From: Taenia hydatigena
Lineage: Eukaryota > Platyhelminthes > Cestoda > Cyclophyllidea > Taeniidae
DNA length: 64,000 nt
Assembly: GCA_036345935.2 (NCBI GenBank)
Contig: JADWOT020000003.1
Span: 10,254,368-10,318,367 of the forward strand
Direction: 5' to 3'
Shown: positions 38,346 through 48,919 of the stretch, piece by piece
Layout: each line of letters opens with the position of its first letter
Position numbering within the stretch: the stretch's first letter is position 1
Notes under the pieces: model-generated
Seen by the model: only the letters and a program-made list of their open reading frames with translations
What the model was told of the DNA's origin: nothing
The model's database searches: none
Made by a program: the position numbers and the translations under genes

Positions 38346-38620
38346 GTCGACCGTCAGTTGGGGTGACACGTTCTTCACTTGACAACGTCGTTAATCCCTA
38401 GGATTTGCTTCACGATGTTGGGGCGGTGCTACCGTTCTTTCAGGAGTGCAATTTCTCTGAGAGCAGTCGAATGGACATGTTGGCCGGTGTGATCAAGCCT
38501 TACTCGCTTCAAGGCCTTTAGCTGTTCCGACTTAAGGTCAAAACACTTGTAAACAACACCGCACGTGCCTAGGATGCTAGGCCAAGTGTCTCTGTCAAAT
38601 CTTCTCCCACTTTTGATCGC
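37740..38620 (-). pseudogene. Cyclin-dependent kinase pseudogene, longer copy
   Basis: On the minus strand the N-lobe is at 38,620-38,346: SILGTCGVVYKCFDLKSEQ (glycine-loop region), ALKRVRLD (the ATP-binding lysine) and HVHSTALREIALLKER (the PSTAIRE-helix position). It continues with HILFEYLNMDLRRYLD, a broken HRDLKPQN loop (HLTSKPQN, catalytic Asp lost), MADFGLAGPFGYLLRTLTRE (DFG kept) and RAPETLLSEDV then SVGYIFAEIFTRDVPFCCDC, ending near LGTPTEF. Frameshifts and stops lie in the N-lobe (TAG after KER, TGA after NDVVK) and after SEDV. An interval with GT-AG ends between REVV and the APE segment, about 60 bp, looks like a kept intron, so this is not a processed copy. Confidence 0.85.
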
Positions 38621-39968
38621 GTAGGGCTCGAAACATTACAACCCGACATTACCGCAAAATGCTCAGAGCAAAATTCGAGTCAACGCTAGTTGTGACTGGT
38701 TACCCACTCGTCGATGCCTCATTTGAAAAATTACCAACTCAGAAACTGTTCAGCTTTGCTTAGTTGCAGGACAAATGACAGATTTGGACGAACAAGACAG
38801 TTTAAACTGGAAAGTGTCTGTTTGGAGCAATCAATTCCGCAACTGGGAAATGCTTTCATCGCCAATTAGCAATGATTTGAGCACTTTTCTGTTTGACTTG
38901 ACCTCGGTTTCTTAACCAATGCTATTGTCGCAGTACAAAACATCATTCTTGCTCCTTCAGTTAGCTACTTATAACCAAGTCAGTGCTGCGAGGAAATGGC
39001 TCACCAAAGTAAAACTCATTCATGAATAAATAAAATTTGCCATCAAATTATGGTGAATTTAAAAAAAAACAAGTTAGACACTAGATGCCATTGAGTGAAG
39101 TCAGAGCGAATTTGCTAACGCAAGTTGATATTTTAGAAATTTTACACATGAGCACATTATTTTGCAATTCTTAAAGAAAATTACAGACATTGTCAAGTCA
39201 AAATATTATATTCTAAAGCCGAAATCCCCTTTGATCATCCATTTCACCAAAGCACACATGCAACTTTACATTGTGGTGATTTCACGAGTAATAATAATGA
39301 TATAGACATCAATCCAAAGTGCAGCTACTGGTGATCCGGCTTTGAAATTCTTTGTTAGCTATGACTTCTATCTTCTCGTTTAGAAATTGATGAAATGATC
39401 ATGTTTCGTGTGATACATCTCACGGACGAGAGGCGAGAACGGTGCTGATACCGAGTACATGAGAACAGATCAGCCCTCAGACATTCGTGTTCCTAACCTC
39501 CCATTGTTGCCAAATCGTCCAAATACCATACCTGTCCCAACGGGGATGGTGCTACAACTTACCCGTGCAAATAAGTTTGTCTACCTAACTTTGCTATTCC
39601 TTATACCGTTAAGCAAAATTAAGGCGTTACTGAAGACTAATAATGCTTGAAATGGGAGGTCAGCAATTTTTTCTTGACTAATCACGACCAAAGTTGCCCT
39701 GAATTTTGTTCTGAGAGCTTCGAGGGTGGTTTAATGAACATTTTTTCTATACATTGGCATTCACTTTTACAATTAGACTTTATTTAACAACTATAATTTG
39801 CATAAATTCACCTATTCCAATGAAAGTTTTGAGGTGGTAGCCCAAAACCGTTAAGCGATGCCATTTGAGCTGGAACCTGTTAGGTGGCTCAGATTGGGCC
39901 CATTAACGAGAAATCACGAGGTTCTGCGTTCACCTTCCAGAAATTGACGATAAGCTACTTTGATAAAA
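38346..39968. other. Central spacer of the nested inverted repeat
   Basis: 1,623 bp between the inner arms. The left 275 bp carry the kinase N-lobe, which is continuous with the left arm. The rest is AT-rich with no recognised coding sequence. A frame at 39,884-39,968 runs into the right kinase fragment but is unrelated to the kinase N-lobe. Confidence 0.7.
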
Positions 39969-40575
39969 TGCACATACTGTTTGAATACTTGAATATGGAT
40001 CTCAGGCGGTATTTGGATCGTAAGCATAGGATCAAGTGGATTGTCTCCAGGCACTGCGCAAGTGGATCTTTACTTTGGCTAATTTTGTATCTGGTTGTTC
40101 ATATACCACATGCTGCAGTCTCTTTGAGTTGCCACACATGGCGCATTATCCACCTCACTTCGAAGCCCAAAACATGTTGGCCGATGTTAATAGGAGTATT
40201 GTCACGATGGCAGACTTTGGCTTGGCTGGGCCTTTCGGTTACTTACTTCGCACGTTGACTCGTGAAGTAGTTTCTGTTCTGCTCATGACTCCTAAAAGCT
40301 GTTTGACTGATCTGAGATTGTTGTAGGCAATCACTTTATTTTGTCGCGCTCCAGAGACACTGCTGAGCGAAGACGTCTAGTGTTGTGGCATCCATGTGTG
40401 TTCTGTGGGCTATATTTTTGCAGAAATATTCACGAGAGATGTGCCCTTTTGCTGTGACTGCGAGGTTAGTCAACTGCTCCACATCGCCTGAATAAAGGGG
40501 TTACTGGCAGTGTTGTAAATTTGCTTAATTATCACCCTGCATTGCTTCCGCCTTGGCACGCCAACAGAATTTGCT
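39969..40575 (+). pseudogene. Cyclin-dependent kinase pseudogene, truncated copy
   Basis: It begins at HILFEYLNMDLRRYLDRK and includes the SKPK stretch, ADFGLAGPFGYLLRTLTRE, FCRAPETLLSEDV-stop, IFAEIFTRDVPFCCDCEVSQ and LGTPTEFAFKKGS. Relative to the left copy one C is missing from the run before AAAACATG (near 40,171), which shifts the frame within KPQN. The N-lobe is absent. It shares the stop after SEDV with the left copy, so the gene was already dead when duplicated. Confidence 0.85.
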
Positions 40576-40796
40576 TTCAAGAAAGGATCATGAGTGCGCT
40601 TGGTACAAGTGGTCTTGATTTGTTACTTGTGAGTGGTCACTCCTCTGCTCTTCATTTACTGATGTCAACATCGCTCGCCTATGTCCTTCAGTGCTTTCAG
40701 GAATCAATGCACTTCGTCACTAGACCAAGTTTCGCTATTTCATTAGCATTATTTTATCGTTCCTAAGAAGGAGAATGGTTTGCTGACACGAAGTTG

Positions 40797-40916
40797 CCAC
40801 CACCACCACCACCACCACCACCACCACCACCACCACCACCACCACCACCACCACCACCACCACCACCACCACCACCACCACCACCACCACCACCACCACC
40901 ACCACCACCACCACCA
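40797..40916 (+). repeat. Perfect (CCA)40 trinucleotide tract
   Basis: Forty uninterrupted CCA units. The mirror site in the left arm (37,551-37,565) has only 5 GGT units. The right arm also has about 46 bp next to it that the left lacks. The poly-His, poly-Pro and poly-Trp/Gly/Val frames across it are artefacts of the tract. Confidence 0.97.
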
Positions 40917-41058
40917 ATTATGTCTAGACGCTTCTTCTTTACGGCCCACTGTCGCGCGCAAATGCGCAGCAGGCTCTTTTGCATCTCTACTTAGGCAATC
41001 TTGACAGAAATTCACTAACTGCAGTTGGTGAAGGGTAAGCTGGCCTAAGATTGGCAGA

Positions 41059-41436
41059 ATGTCCCTGCACTTTGCCGAGCTATTCAATGCTTTCATCAAC
41101 ATTGAGGAGAGTGACTTGGATGGAGAGGATGCGGAGTGGATGAAAGAAGCAAAGGAAATCTCGAATAAGATAACAGCTTCTTTTTTCCAAACTCTAATCC
41201 AAAAATTATTCGGCTCTTGCACGTTACCGTTTTGTTGACTTAGTAAGCTGAGAGTGGTGCCTTCTACGCTGTTATTGGGTGCATTAGCGCGTCAGATGTC
41301 AACAGTTAACTACAAGTTCACAAAGGAGAAATCAGCAAAGCCGGAATTAGAGAAGCCGCAACAGTGCTCAGATCACAAAATGCGAGATGTACAGTCTCTG
41401 ATCAAAAACCATAATACCAACAATTCTACAGCTTAA
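41059..41436 (+). other. Candidate coding segment just outside the inner arm, unidentified
   Basis: 41,059-41,239 encodes an acidic stretch with FINIEESDLDGEDAEWMKEA at about residues 12-31. 41,254-41,436 encodes a basic C-terminus-like stretch with LLGALARQMSTVNYKFTKEK and ends in TAA. Both look like coding sequence in composition. They may be adjacent exons, but no clean GT-AG intron of usable size joins them. The segment lies in sequence unique to the right side. I do not recognise the family. Confidence 0.25.
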
Positions 41437-43589
41437 CCCTTCGTTGTAAAATTCCTTATTCCTCCCTCCGTCTCTTCACTTGTGCTAACTAGTTGCTAGC
41501 TTTTGATACCGGCGCTGTTATTGTCGTGCTTATTGTTCACTGTAAGGCCTCATCCCTTACTGGCCACTGAGTGTTGAAGGCAATGAGAAGGGGAGGAGTG
41601 TGAGTACATTTGTAGTGCCTTGTGCCATTGGTCAATGATAGGATCATCGGGTTTGGGCTGTGGTGCGCCTGCTTCAGATGTCATTGATGGAATGGCAATA
41701 TAAATTCGTATTCGTGCCTTTACCTATCTGCTTGATGGGCTGCACTATGCAGAAAATGAAGCAGAATCATAGCACCACCGTACTGATGCTTCCCTTCGCG
41801 TTTGCTGTGGGTTCGACCTAGTCTTCAAGTCCTCATGCTCATAAAATCCAAAAGGGGAGGCAGCTTGACAGGACACTGAAACAAAACCTTGGTGTCTAGC
41901 TTAAGAAGTGGTAATGCGGGAAGCCGACGTTGCATTTCTACCTTGGTTTTCCCCTATTCCATTATCCGTGGCGCCACTTTGGATTGTAAAGGAGACAATG
42001 CTAGGAGTGAGCAATGCTGTGAAGTGGGTGAAGACATGTTCCCAAGTGAGGACTAGTGCGCAACTTCTCCTCCTTACTTTCATTTTATCCTGCTGAATTT
42101 GCTTGGTGGCATGGTAAGTTGGAAAATTTGAAAAAAAACAAGACCAATTTAGTGTAGACTTGACGATTTATCACTGCCAAAATTGGATTAGACTTCGACT
42201 CCGACTCGCCATTAAACTGCCTGTTTGCCCTTACTTTCTCAACTCAAATACCGTGGAGGCCTGATTAAACGCATAGCTGAAGAAGAGGGAATTGTTAGCG
42301 CAGTGATAATGCAAATTTACTTCATTTTGGGCGAATCGCTACATGCTGAGCACTGTGGATGAGAGAATAAAAGCGGACACAAGAGGCGGATCTTGTCTTA
42401 GACTGTAGTACCACCCACCCTAAACGCGTCAACCCAATTGCTCCTATTGTTAATCAATGCTGTGGGGCACTCCAGAAGATTTGCTCCCATTCTCTTCCCA
42501 ATTACCCTTAGAGCAATTGAAAAGGATAACCTGGTCACTACTGTCCGGCTCAACTATTCGCATGAACTGAGGCTGTCCCAGCTTCCGGTCATGGCATCTG
42601 TAAACAACCCTCATGTGCCCACCCATTCATCCATAAGGTCAAGTTTGCGGCCATGAAGCGCCGGCAGCTGTGTTGGCCCCGCGACACTCCATGCCCAACG
42701 GACCATTAGTCCCAACATCATCAAAATGTGCCCCTTCACGCTACACTCGGAGATCAAGTGAGTCACCCTCTCATCTATACTGTTTGCTTCCCAAGCACTC
42801 ATTCTTGTTCGCGAGTCCGAATTGCCTCCAACGCAATCACTTTTTCGATGCATTCGAATCTATAATAAGCCTTGTGCACATCCCCGACCATTGTCTACGG
42901 TACTGTGTCGTTGCCGTCAAATGAAGGAGGGGAAGGAGGAGGAGGAGGAGTAGAGGGAGAGCCTAACTTTGAGTCTGAAATGGAGGGTCTCTTTTGCTGT
43001 AAGTAAATGGTCAATGGAAATAAACGTAGAAAGAAAGGAAAAAAAGATGCGCTTGCAAAGAATGTAGAAATGAAGGAATTAGAGAAAGGAAGAGAAAGGG
43101 AGGAAGTAAGGATAGAAAGAAAGGAAGTGAGAATGAATGAATGCGTTGGAAGCAAAGTAAATACTAATGAATGGAGTGACATTTATTGAAATGAAAGGAG
43201 AAAAGAAGGAGTGCTGCGCGAGTAATGGAGGTGGGAGAGAGGTGAGAAAGGAGGAGGTGTGGGAAGAAGTCTACTAGCAGTGCATAAGTAGTTGTGAGGA
43301 GGGAGGAAGACAGCAGGTCTATTGGCGAGTTGTAAGTAGTGTCGCCTTAGTTTAGGTGGTGTTTGCTAAGATAGAGAAAGGGAGCCTGTGTTTGGATGCG
43401 TGTGTGTGTGTGTGTATCGCATGACATGGATGAAATGAATGAATGAATGAATGAGAGGTTAAGAAAGAGAGTAGGTTGTTGAAAGACAGCATGGATAATG
43501 AATGAATGGGAGGAAAAGAAGGGAAGAAGAATGCGATGAAAGTAAAGAGAAGCATTCAGCAAGGGAGAGGAAGGAAGGACGGAAGGAAG
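41437..43589. other. Unique right segment; purine-rich simple sequence at its right end
   Basis: No recognised gene. From about 42,920 to 43,589 the plus strand is purine-rich, with GGA, GAAA, GAAT and GGAA repeats, a (GT)n run at about 43,400-43,416 and (GAAT)n at about 43,434-43,453. The outer-arm homology starts directly at the end of a GGAA run (43,571-43,590). Confidence 0.5.
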
Positions 43590-43617
43590 GATGGCGGCTT
43601 GCCAAAAAATGAAAAGG

Positions 43618-45556
43618 ACGAGGGTGATTAACTTTGCATGCATCAAACAAGTCTTCCTAATTTGAATCGATCCCTACGTCAATCTGGGTTCCAGAACTGA
43701 CGTTTAAATTCGGACCCGTAAAAGTGACCTGTAATCTTCGTTAACTAAGGCTATTTCTAGACCACGTTATGTTTGATGTTGATTACCAGGTTTTTGGTCA
43801 CACTTAAGGTCTCCTGTTTGTCAACTTACCTTGACATCTTTAAACAAAGTAATCATAAGTGAAACTTTTTGCGGTTAAATGAACATTGTTTACCAAAAAG
43901 GTTAGCTATTTCTCATACCTTGAAAAATAATAAAACGTAAGATAATTTGTAATGCTCAACACGCAAAGCCATGCCCAGTTTGGCAAAATCGTTGTTGACG
44001 TAAAAGTGGATCAAGAGGCTACTTATATGGTCCGTATGCCAAGCCACCGAGCAGAACTGAAATGCTCACATTTCTAAACAACTTTAATTTTAATTATTAT
44101 TCTATTGCCTCGCATCTCACCGCTTCCCTCATACTCTGTTGAAAGACATCCAGAGGCAAGGGCAACACAACGCATCTACCTAATTGGGCTGACCGCCTTG
44201 GAGGTGCAGACACAGAGCGGAAGACAGTAGGCGTAGAAGAATACTTTTACCTGCACCTTCCTGATCATGCTACGGAGATGGCAGCACAATCCACGGCGAG
44301 AGGAGCAGACGTACTACGCCACAGACACGCTCATAGGCATGCACATAGACTGGAGCAGCAGCTGCAGCACCAATATGTGCGAAGGTTGGTCGTTAATCTA
44401 TTCCCTGTGGAACACCTACAATGGTAGAACAATCAAAGCTACATCCAGCCTTAGTAACCACTGTCCAATCGTGTCCCGTCTGATTAGATCACTCGTCATC
44501 TGTAAGGAGGCGATCGGAGTCTCGACGTACACGTTGCGTGAACGGTGTCTAGGGGTCTATCTGACAATGCTGGCTAGATAGTGGGCGATCGCGGGAAGGC
44601 AGGAGAAGGGATATTGCGACAGGCACACACGCGGGCATTCACGTCCACAGTCATGCATGCACATCCGCTGATCGTGTCGCATTAGCAGCATCACGGGATG
44701 GCGCGAGGGACGGCCATGCACCACACTTCCCTTCACACTTTCAGGAGCCTTAAGAAAGCGTCTGCCATAATCTTAAACAAATGTTGCCATTTACGCACTT
44801 ATTCACAGCTAATAACAATTGCTCTGGCTATGGAAGGAACTTGCGAAATGGTAGGGACATCTCTAATCACACGTTATTGAGCAGCGCAACCCAACTCAGC
44901 ATATTAAGTAGAGAGACAATCGCCGCACGATAATGTAGCAGGACTAAGAACCAACTCCCCTTCTTCGAGTATCTTAAAGACTTTTTCCAGTTCAACTTTG
45001 CTAGAACCTTCAAGACGTCAACACAGGTATCACCAAATACAGGAGCGAGAAACAAACAAATTCGATCACCAGCTGATGAGTTGCGTGTGTGTGTGTGTGT
45101 GCCCTTTTCCATTCGACGGGCAGGGCTACTCACTGGGCTAATATGGCCAACATTTTGCAACAAACGCAGAGAAGGACCCGTGGATTTACAGCATGGGCGA
45201 TTGAGTGAGTGAGTGAGTGAGCGAGTGAAGCAAGGGTAGACCGCACAAGTGCCATCGTTACTCGCATTGTGACTTTGGCTTGAGAAAGGCAGAAATGCTT
45301 TGCCATTAGATGAGGTGGGTGTCTACTGCTACTACTACCGCGAAGTGCCAAGTGGACAACGGTGTGAGTGATGCCATTGTCGTTGCAAGCAATTACTGTG
45401 ACGCGAGGATTGTGTGGTGTCTCACCACCTCCCACCTTTGCATTATTTGTCGATGGACAAGGCATTATGTGACAGACGTGTTGATGGCGTGACTGCCAAA
45501 GGGGTAGACGACCACGACCACGACGACGTGACAACCAATGCGCGAACACGTCAATG
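43618..45556. other. Arm sequence without a recognised gene (right)
   Basis: The mirror of the left-arm stretch 31,979-33,900. It has a plus-strand frame of 104 codons at 44,267-44,581, a (GT)n run at about 45,086-45,100, and (GTGA)n at about 45,201-45,225. The left copies of both runs are shorter or interrupted. No product is recognised. Confidence 0.35.
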
Positions 45557-45655
45557 AGGTCAGCCAAATGACTGCCATCGCCCTCGATCTCCCCTTCCCT
45601 CCCTTCCTTCCTTCCTCCCTCCCTCCCTCCCTCCCTCTAACGGAAGCTATATTAA
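45557..45655 (+). promoter_or_regulatory. Promoter of F-box copy D-right with expanded pyrimidine tract
   Basis: AGGTCA at 45,557-45,562 and TATATTAA at 45,648-45,655 followed by TCTCG. Between them the C-rich stretch of the other copies has grown into a CCTT/CCCT run (about 45,590-45,638), so AGGTCA is 86 bp from the TATA box rather than 33 bp as in B. The ATG follows 58 bp after the TATA box. Confidence 0.6.
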
Positions 45656-45705
45656 TCTCGACGTCTGCGTCACGCAGTCATTCTACGCTTTCGACCTTCA
45701 CGACA

Positions 45706-46729
45706 ATGCTGAGTTTCGGTTATCTCTACTCCCTTCACTTACCGACATTTCTTCCACACCATCTTCACGTATCCTCACTTCATTTCAATACCCTCACCTC
45801 TACATTTCTCATGCCACTAACCAACATGCACTTTCTTTGACATTTAGGCCAAGGATGAGGCTTCACATCGCAAAATCACCCAACTGCCACCCGAATTGGC
45901 ACCACACATATGCCACTTTCTAAATGTTCCCGACTTCATGAATGTATGCAAGGCAATCCCGCATTGGAGGTGGATACTGCGAAGTCGTCGTTAGCGTGAG
46001 GGACTCAATCGCAACATCAGTGGGTGGAAGTGGCTCGACAAGAATCTGTGCAAAATGCTCTTTTCACGACTCTCGTCAGACACGAATCGAGACGCAGTTG
46101 CGGCTGTGCAGTATGACATGGAGGAGGTGGATTCACTCCAACCATTCCTTTCCCAACGTGGTCGCCACCCTATCAAGCCGACAGTACATTGCTGTCTGCT
46201 GCCTATTCCGGAAAATGTGTACACAGCCCTCGACACAGATGAGAGAGAATTTTGCGATTCTCCTCGCATGTTGGGATTTAATTGCACTCTCGCCACTGAC
46301 AGTTTATTGGAAGGAAGCCCCTTCGTTATGGACCATAACTTTACATTAAATGGTTCCTGTGTTTTATATTACCCGGCAAGGGTCAACTTCATGCCTGAAG
46401 TGCGCATATTAAAAGAGGACTTCCATGACCACCTCCGCCATTATGATTGTTTTTTCTACATACTGGAGAGGGATTTTGACTTGATGGACATCCTCATTAG
46501 TCTTCCAGCCATTATGAAACCGCATCAGACACTAATCATTACAGTCGTGACAGACGGCGTGCGTGATGCGGAGGAAGACATGGAGGTGCTCTCCGCTTTC
46601 GTGGGCAGTATGAAGGACTTTGAGAATAGTCCACTGGCCACCACGAGTGTGAAGTGGCGTCTACGGTGCTGCAAGTGCTTCGGATCTGACTACTGCAACA
46701 CAATGGAGTTGTTGGAGTTTGCCTGCTAA
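45706..46729 (+). pseudogene. F-box family gene, copy D-right (single in-frame TAG)
   Basis: ATG at 45,706-45,708 is followed by CTGAGT where B has GTAGGT. The acceptor catttag ends at 45,847. Exon 2 is 45,848-46,729 (882 bp, 293 codons plus TAA). F-box: ITQLPPELAPHICHFLNVPD, then CKAIPHWRW, about exon residues 10-41. TAG is codon 49 (45,992-45,994). The remaining 244 codons are open and carry WKWLDKNLCK, DREFCDS-like charged stretches, HYDCFFYILERDFDLMD, IMKPHQTLIITVVTDGV, KWRLRCCKCFGSDYC and FAC at the end. This is the best preserved C-terminal domain in the window. The stop and the lost donor are shared with D-left, so inactivation came before the palindrome. Stop readthrough is an unlikely alternative. 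Confidence 0.75.
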
Positions 46730-46968
46730 GATTTGAGTTTGAGGAGGAGTGCTGACAGTACCACGTCGTCATCTACGTGGGAGCCACATGCCGGAGGACA
46801 TGAATTGTTTGTGGATCGTGAACCATCATCACCGCCACCTCCACCTCTCAGCGCCCCTCCTCAAACTAAAATCGCAGCACGCAAACTACAACAACTCCAT
46901 TGGGTTGTAGTAGTCGGATTCGAAGCGCTTGCAGCAACAAAGGCGCCAGCTTACACTCGTGGTGGCCA
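46636..46968 (+). repeat. Hairpin-type inverted duplication at the 3' end of D-right
   Basis: 46,636-46,755 is inverted at 46,849-46,968 with a 93-bp loop. The first arm covers the last 31 codons (from the LATTSVKWRL region) and some 3' sequence. Bases after the second arm repeat the loop in direct orientation ('catgaattg', then 'gtgaaccaccaccaccacct'). Confidence 0.8.
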
Positions 46969-47909
46969 CCTGACGGAGGGCATGAATTGCTCGTGCATCG
47001 TGAACCACCACCACCACCTCCATCTCCACCTCCACCTCCACATTTACCATTACATATCGAATAGGCTGATTCGGATGGTTGAAATGAGGAATAAAGTAAG
47101 AGTCTTGTGAGACGAGTGGAGAGAGGATATAATGAGGTGTACTTTCCTACTGCATGGCAGAGTGTGGCAGTGTAGGATGGTTTGCGATGCAGAATGTTTG
47201 GGACTGCAGGAGGGTGAAGTGTTAGGAGTGGAAGAGGGTGGCGTGTGATTGAGCAGGGACTGTAGTCTCAGCGGCTGACGTGGTCATGGGTTATGGGATG
47301 CGAAGAGGAAAGGCGATGTGCAAAGCCAGTGATGGTGGCCCTGTGACGGGACGAAGTGACTGGTACGTGTAGGTGGGTGGATGGATGAATGACAGTGTTA
47401 GAGAATGCAGAAGAATAGCAGAATGCATTGAGGCATACGCAGATGTTGGGAGGGAGACGAAGCTCATATACACAAAATCACAACGTGTAGATTTATACGA
47501 GTTTGGTAATGCTGGCGTTGTTGACCTTAAATCATGAGACGTGAGCGTGGGCTGGCCTGCGAGATCATCCTTGTGGAAGTGGGTGGGTGTGTAAGTGGGT
47601 GAGTGGGTGGGAAGGAGGACCGCGTGACCACACTTCACACGTGTGTGTGTGTGTCTGTGTCATTCGACCTCGTTGAGCGTGCGCGACGCGTGAGTTGTAG
47701 GGAGACCGACTGCATTGAGGTATACGTGATAGTGCGTCGAATGGATAGAATGAGGTGAAGAAGAGGTGAGCGAAAAATGGAGGCCAAGGAAAATAAGCAC
47801 AGGAGGGTGATGAATTTGGCCAAGTAATTTATGCGAACCAACTTGAATCTTCCACATGTTGAGCAAAAGATGACATTATTGTGTCTCTCGTGTTGCCCAT
47901 CAAAACTGC
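46969..47909. other. Arm sequence without a recognised gene
   Basis: GTGG- and GGTGT-rich simple sequence at about 47,575-47,660, and frames on the minus strand (47,291-47,866) that have similar mirror frames at 29,685-30,191. The frames are rich in low-complexity sequence and are not supported as genes. Confidence 0.35.
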
Positions 47910-48919
47910 TTGCATGAAAGCGACTCGAAATTGAACTGTCCAGGTGATAACGGAACCGGGGTGTTTACAATTGCCAGCAAGCATTGCAGTGCACACGAGC
48001 ACATGGTCGAAGTTGAGGGCAATGCAGCACTAACAGTCTCTATTGCTTCACAGGTTGTCGATAAACTCGACAGTATTCCATGGAGGCGTGGTGTCTCCAC
48101 TCCACTTCTAATCAATCAACATACCCTGCATAGTCGGAGGGAAGGAAGGGAGGAAGGAAGGAAGTACCAATAGTAGCAGCAATAATAATAATAATGAAAA
48201 TGTTCTTATTACTACTAGGAACAGCAGCGGCGGCAGCAGCAGCATTGGCGGCAATAGTACAATTGTGTTTTCTACCCACTGCAAATCTTTTTGTTCAATG
48301 ACTCTGCTTGAAAAAGCCATTGCTCAATTAATCAAGTTGAAAAGACTTTAGTTTACTTATCGGGAGTATGTTACTCCCCACAGGGCGAATAATACTGTCA
48401 CTCATGAAGGACACCACAGTGCTGACAATGAGAAGCCTCACGTATTGGCGCAATTCTGGCGACTGGGAGCAACACCTTATGGCAGATGTGGAGACTCATC
48501 AAAAAGACGGCCCTACCAATAAGGCAATGACTCAAAGTAGAAGCTACTCCTTCAAATGCACCATCTCAAGTCCAACGAGAATTATTTTCACCAATTTATC
48601 ATTCTACCTTACGGCTACCAACCACCGTCGCGCATGTGTGACACATTTTACCTCTTCTTTCTCCCTTCATTCATTCCTTCCTTCCTTCCTTCCATCCATC
48701 CTTCCTTCCTTCCTTTCTTCCTTCCGTCCCTCCTTTCTCTTTCCTTCTCTTCACCGAAAAGCAAGCCTGCTGTCCCACCCATGTGGTATGTGCTGGTTCT
48801 TTCCTTACCACCATCGGAAATGCACATACCGGATATGCTGCATGAATCCCTTCAACACTCACACCGGTCTTCTTGTCATACTCAGCAACAGTAACCCACT
48901 ACTCAAGTCATTTGAGTAA
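47910..48919 (+). pseudogene. Coding-like segment with simple-sequence inserts, right arm
   Basis: The mirror of 28,657-29,641. 47,910-48,173 encodes the HESDSKLNCPGDNG to LLINQHTLHSRR region and then stops, because the GGAA tract is 8 bp shorter than in the left arm. 48,368-48,919 (183 codons) stays open. The product is unknown. Confidence 0.3.

Larger units (their letters stand above)
39969..41068 (-). repeat. Right inner arm of the nested inverted repeat
   Basis: Inverted partner of 37,398-38,345; homology ends at 'gtccctgc' (41,061-41,068). The inner edge cuts the kinase frame exactly at HILFEY, so the right copy has no N-lobe. Confidence 0.9.

Noticed and set aside
40760..40920. CRISPR-like array
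   Set aside because: It is a pure trinucleotide tract with no spacers; the DNA is eukaryotic.
40735..41222. Long poly-His, poly-Pro, poly-Trp, poly-Gly and poly-Val frames
   Set aside because: All are readings of the (CCA)40 tract in different frames; the mirror arm lacks the expansion.
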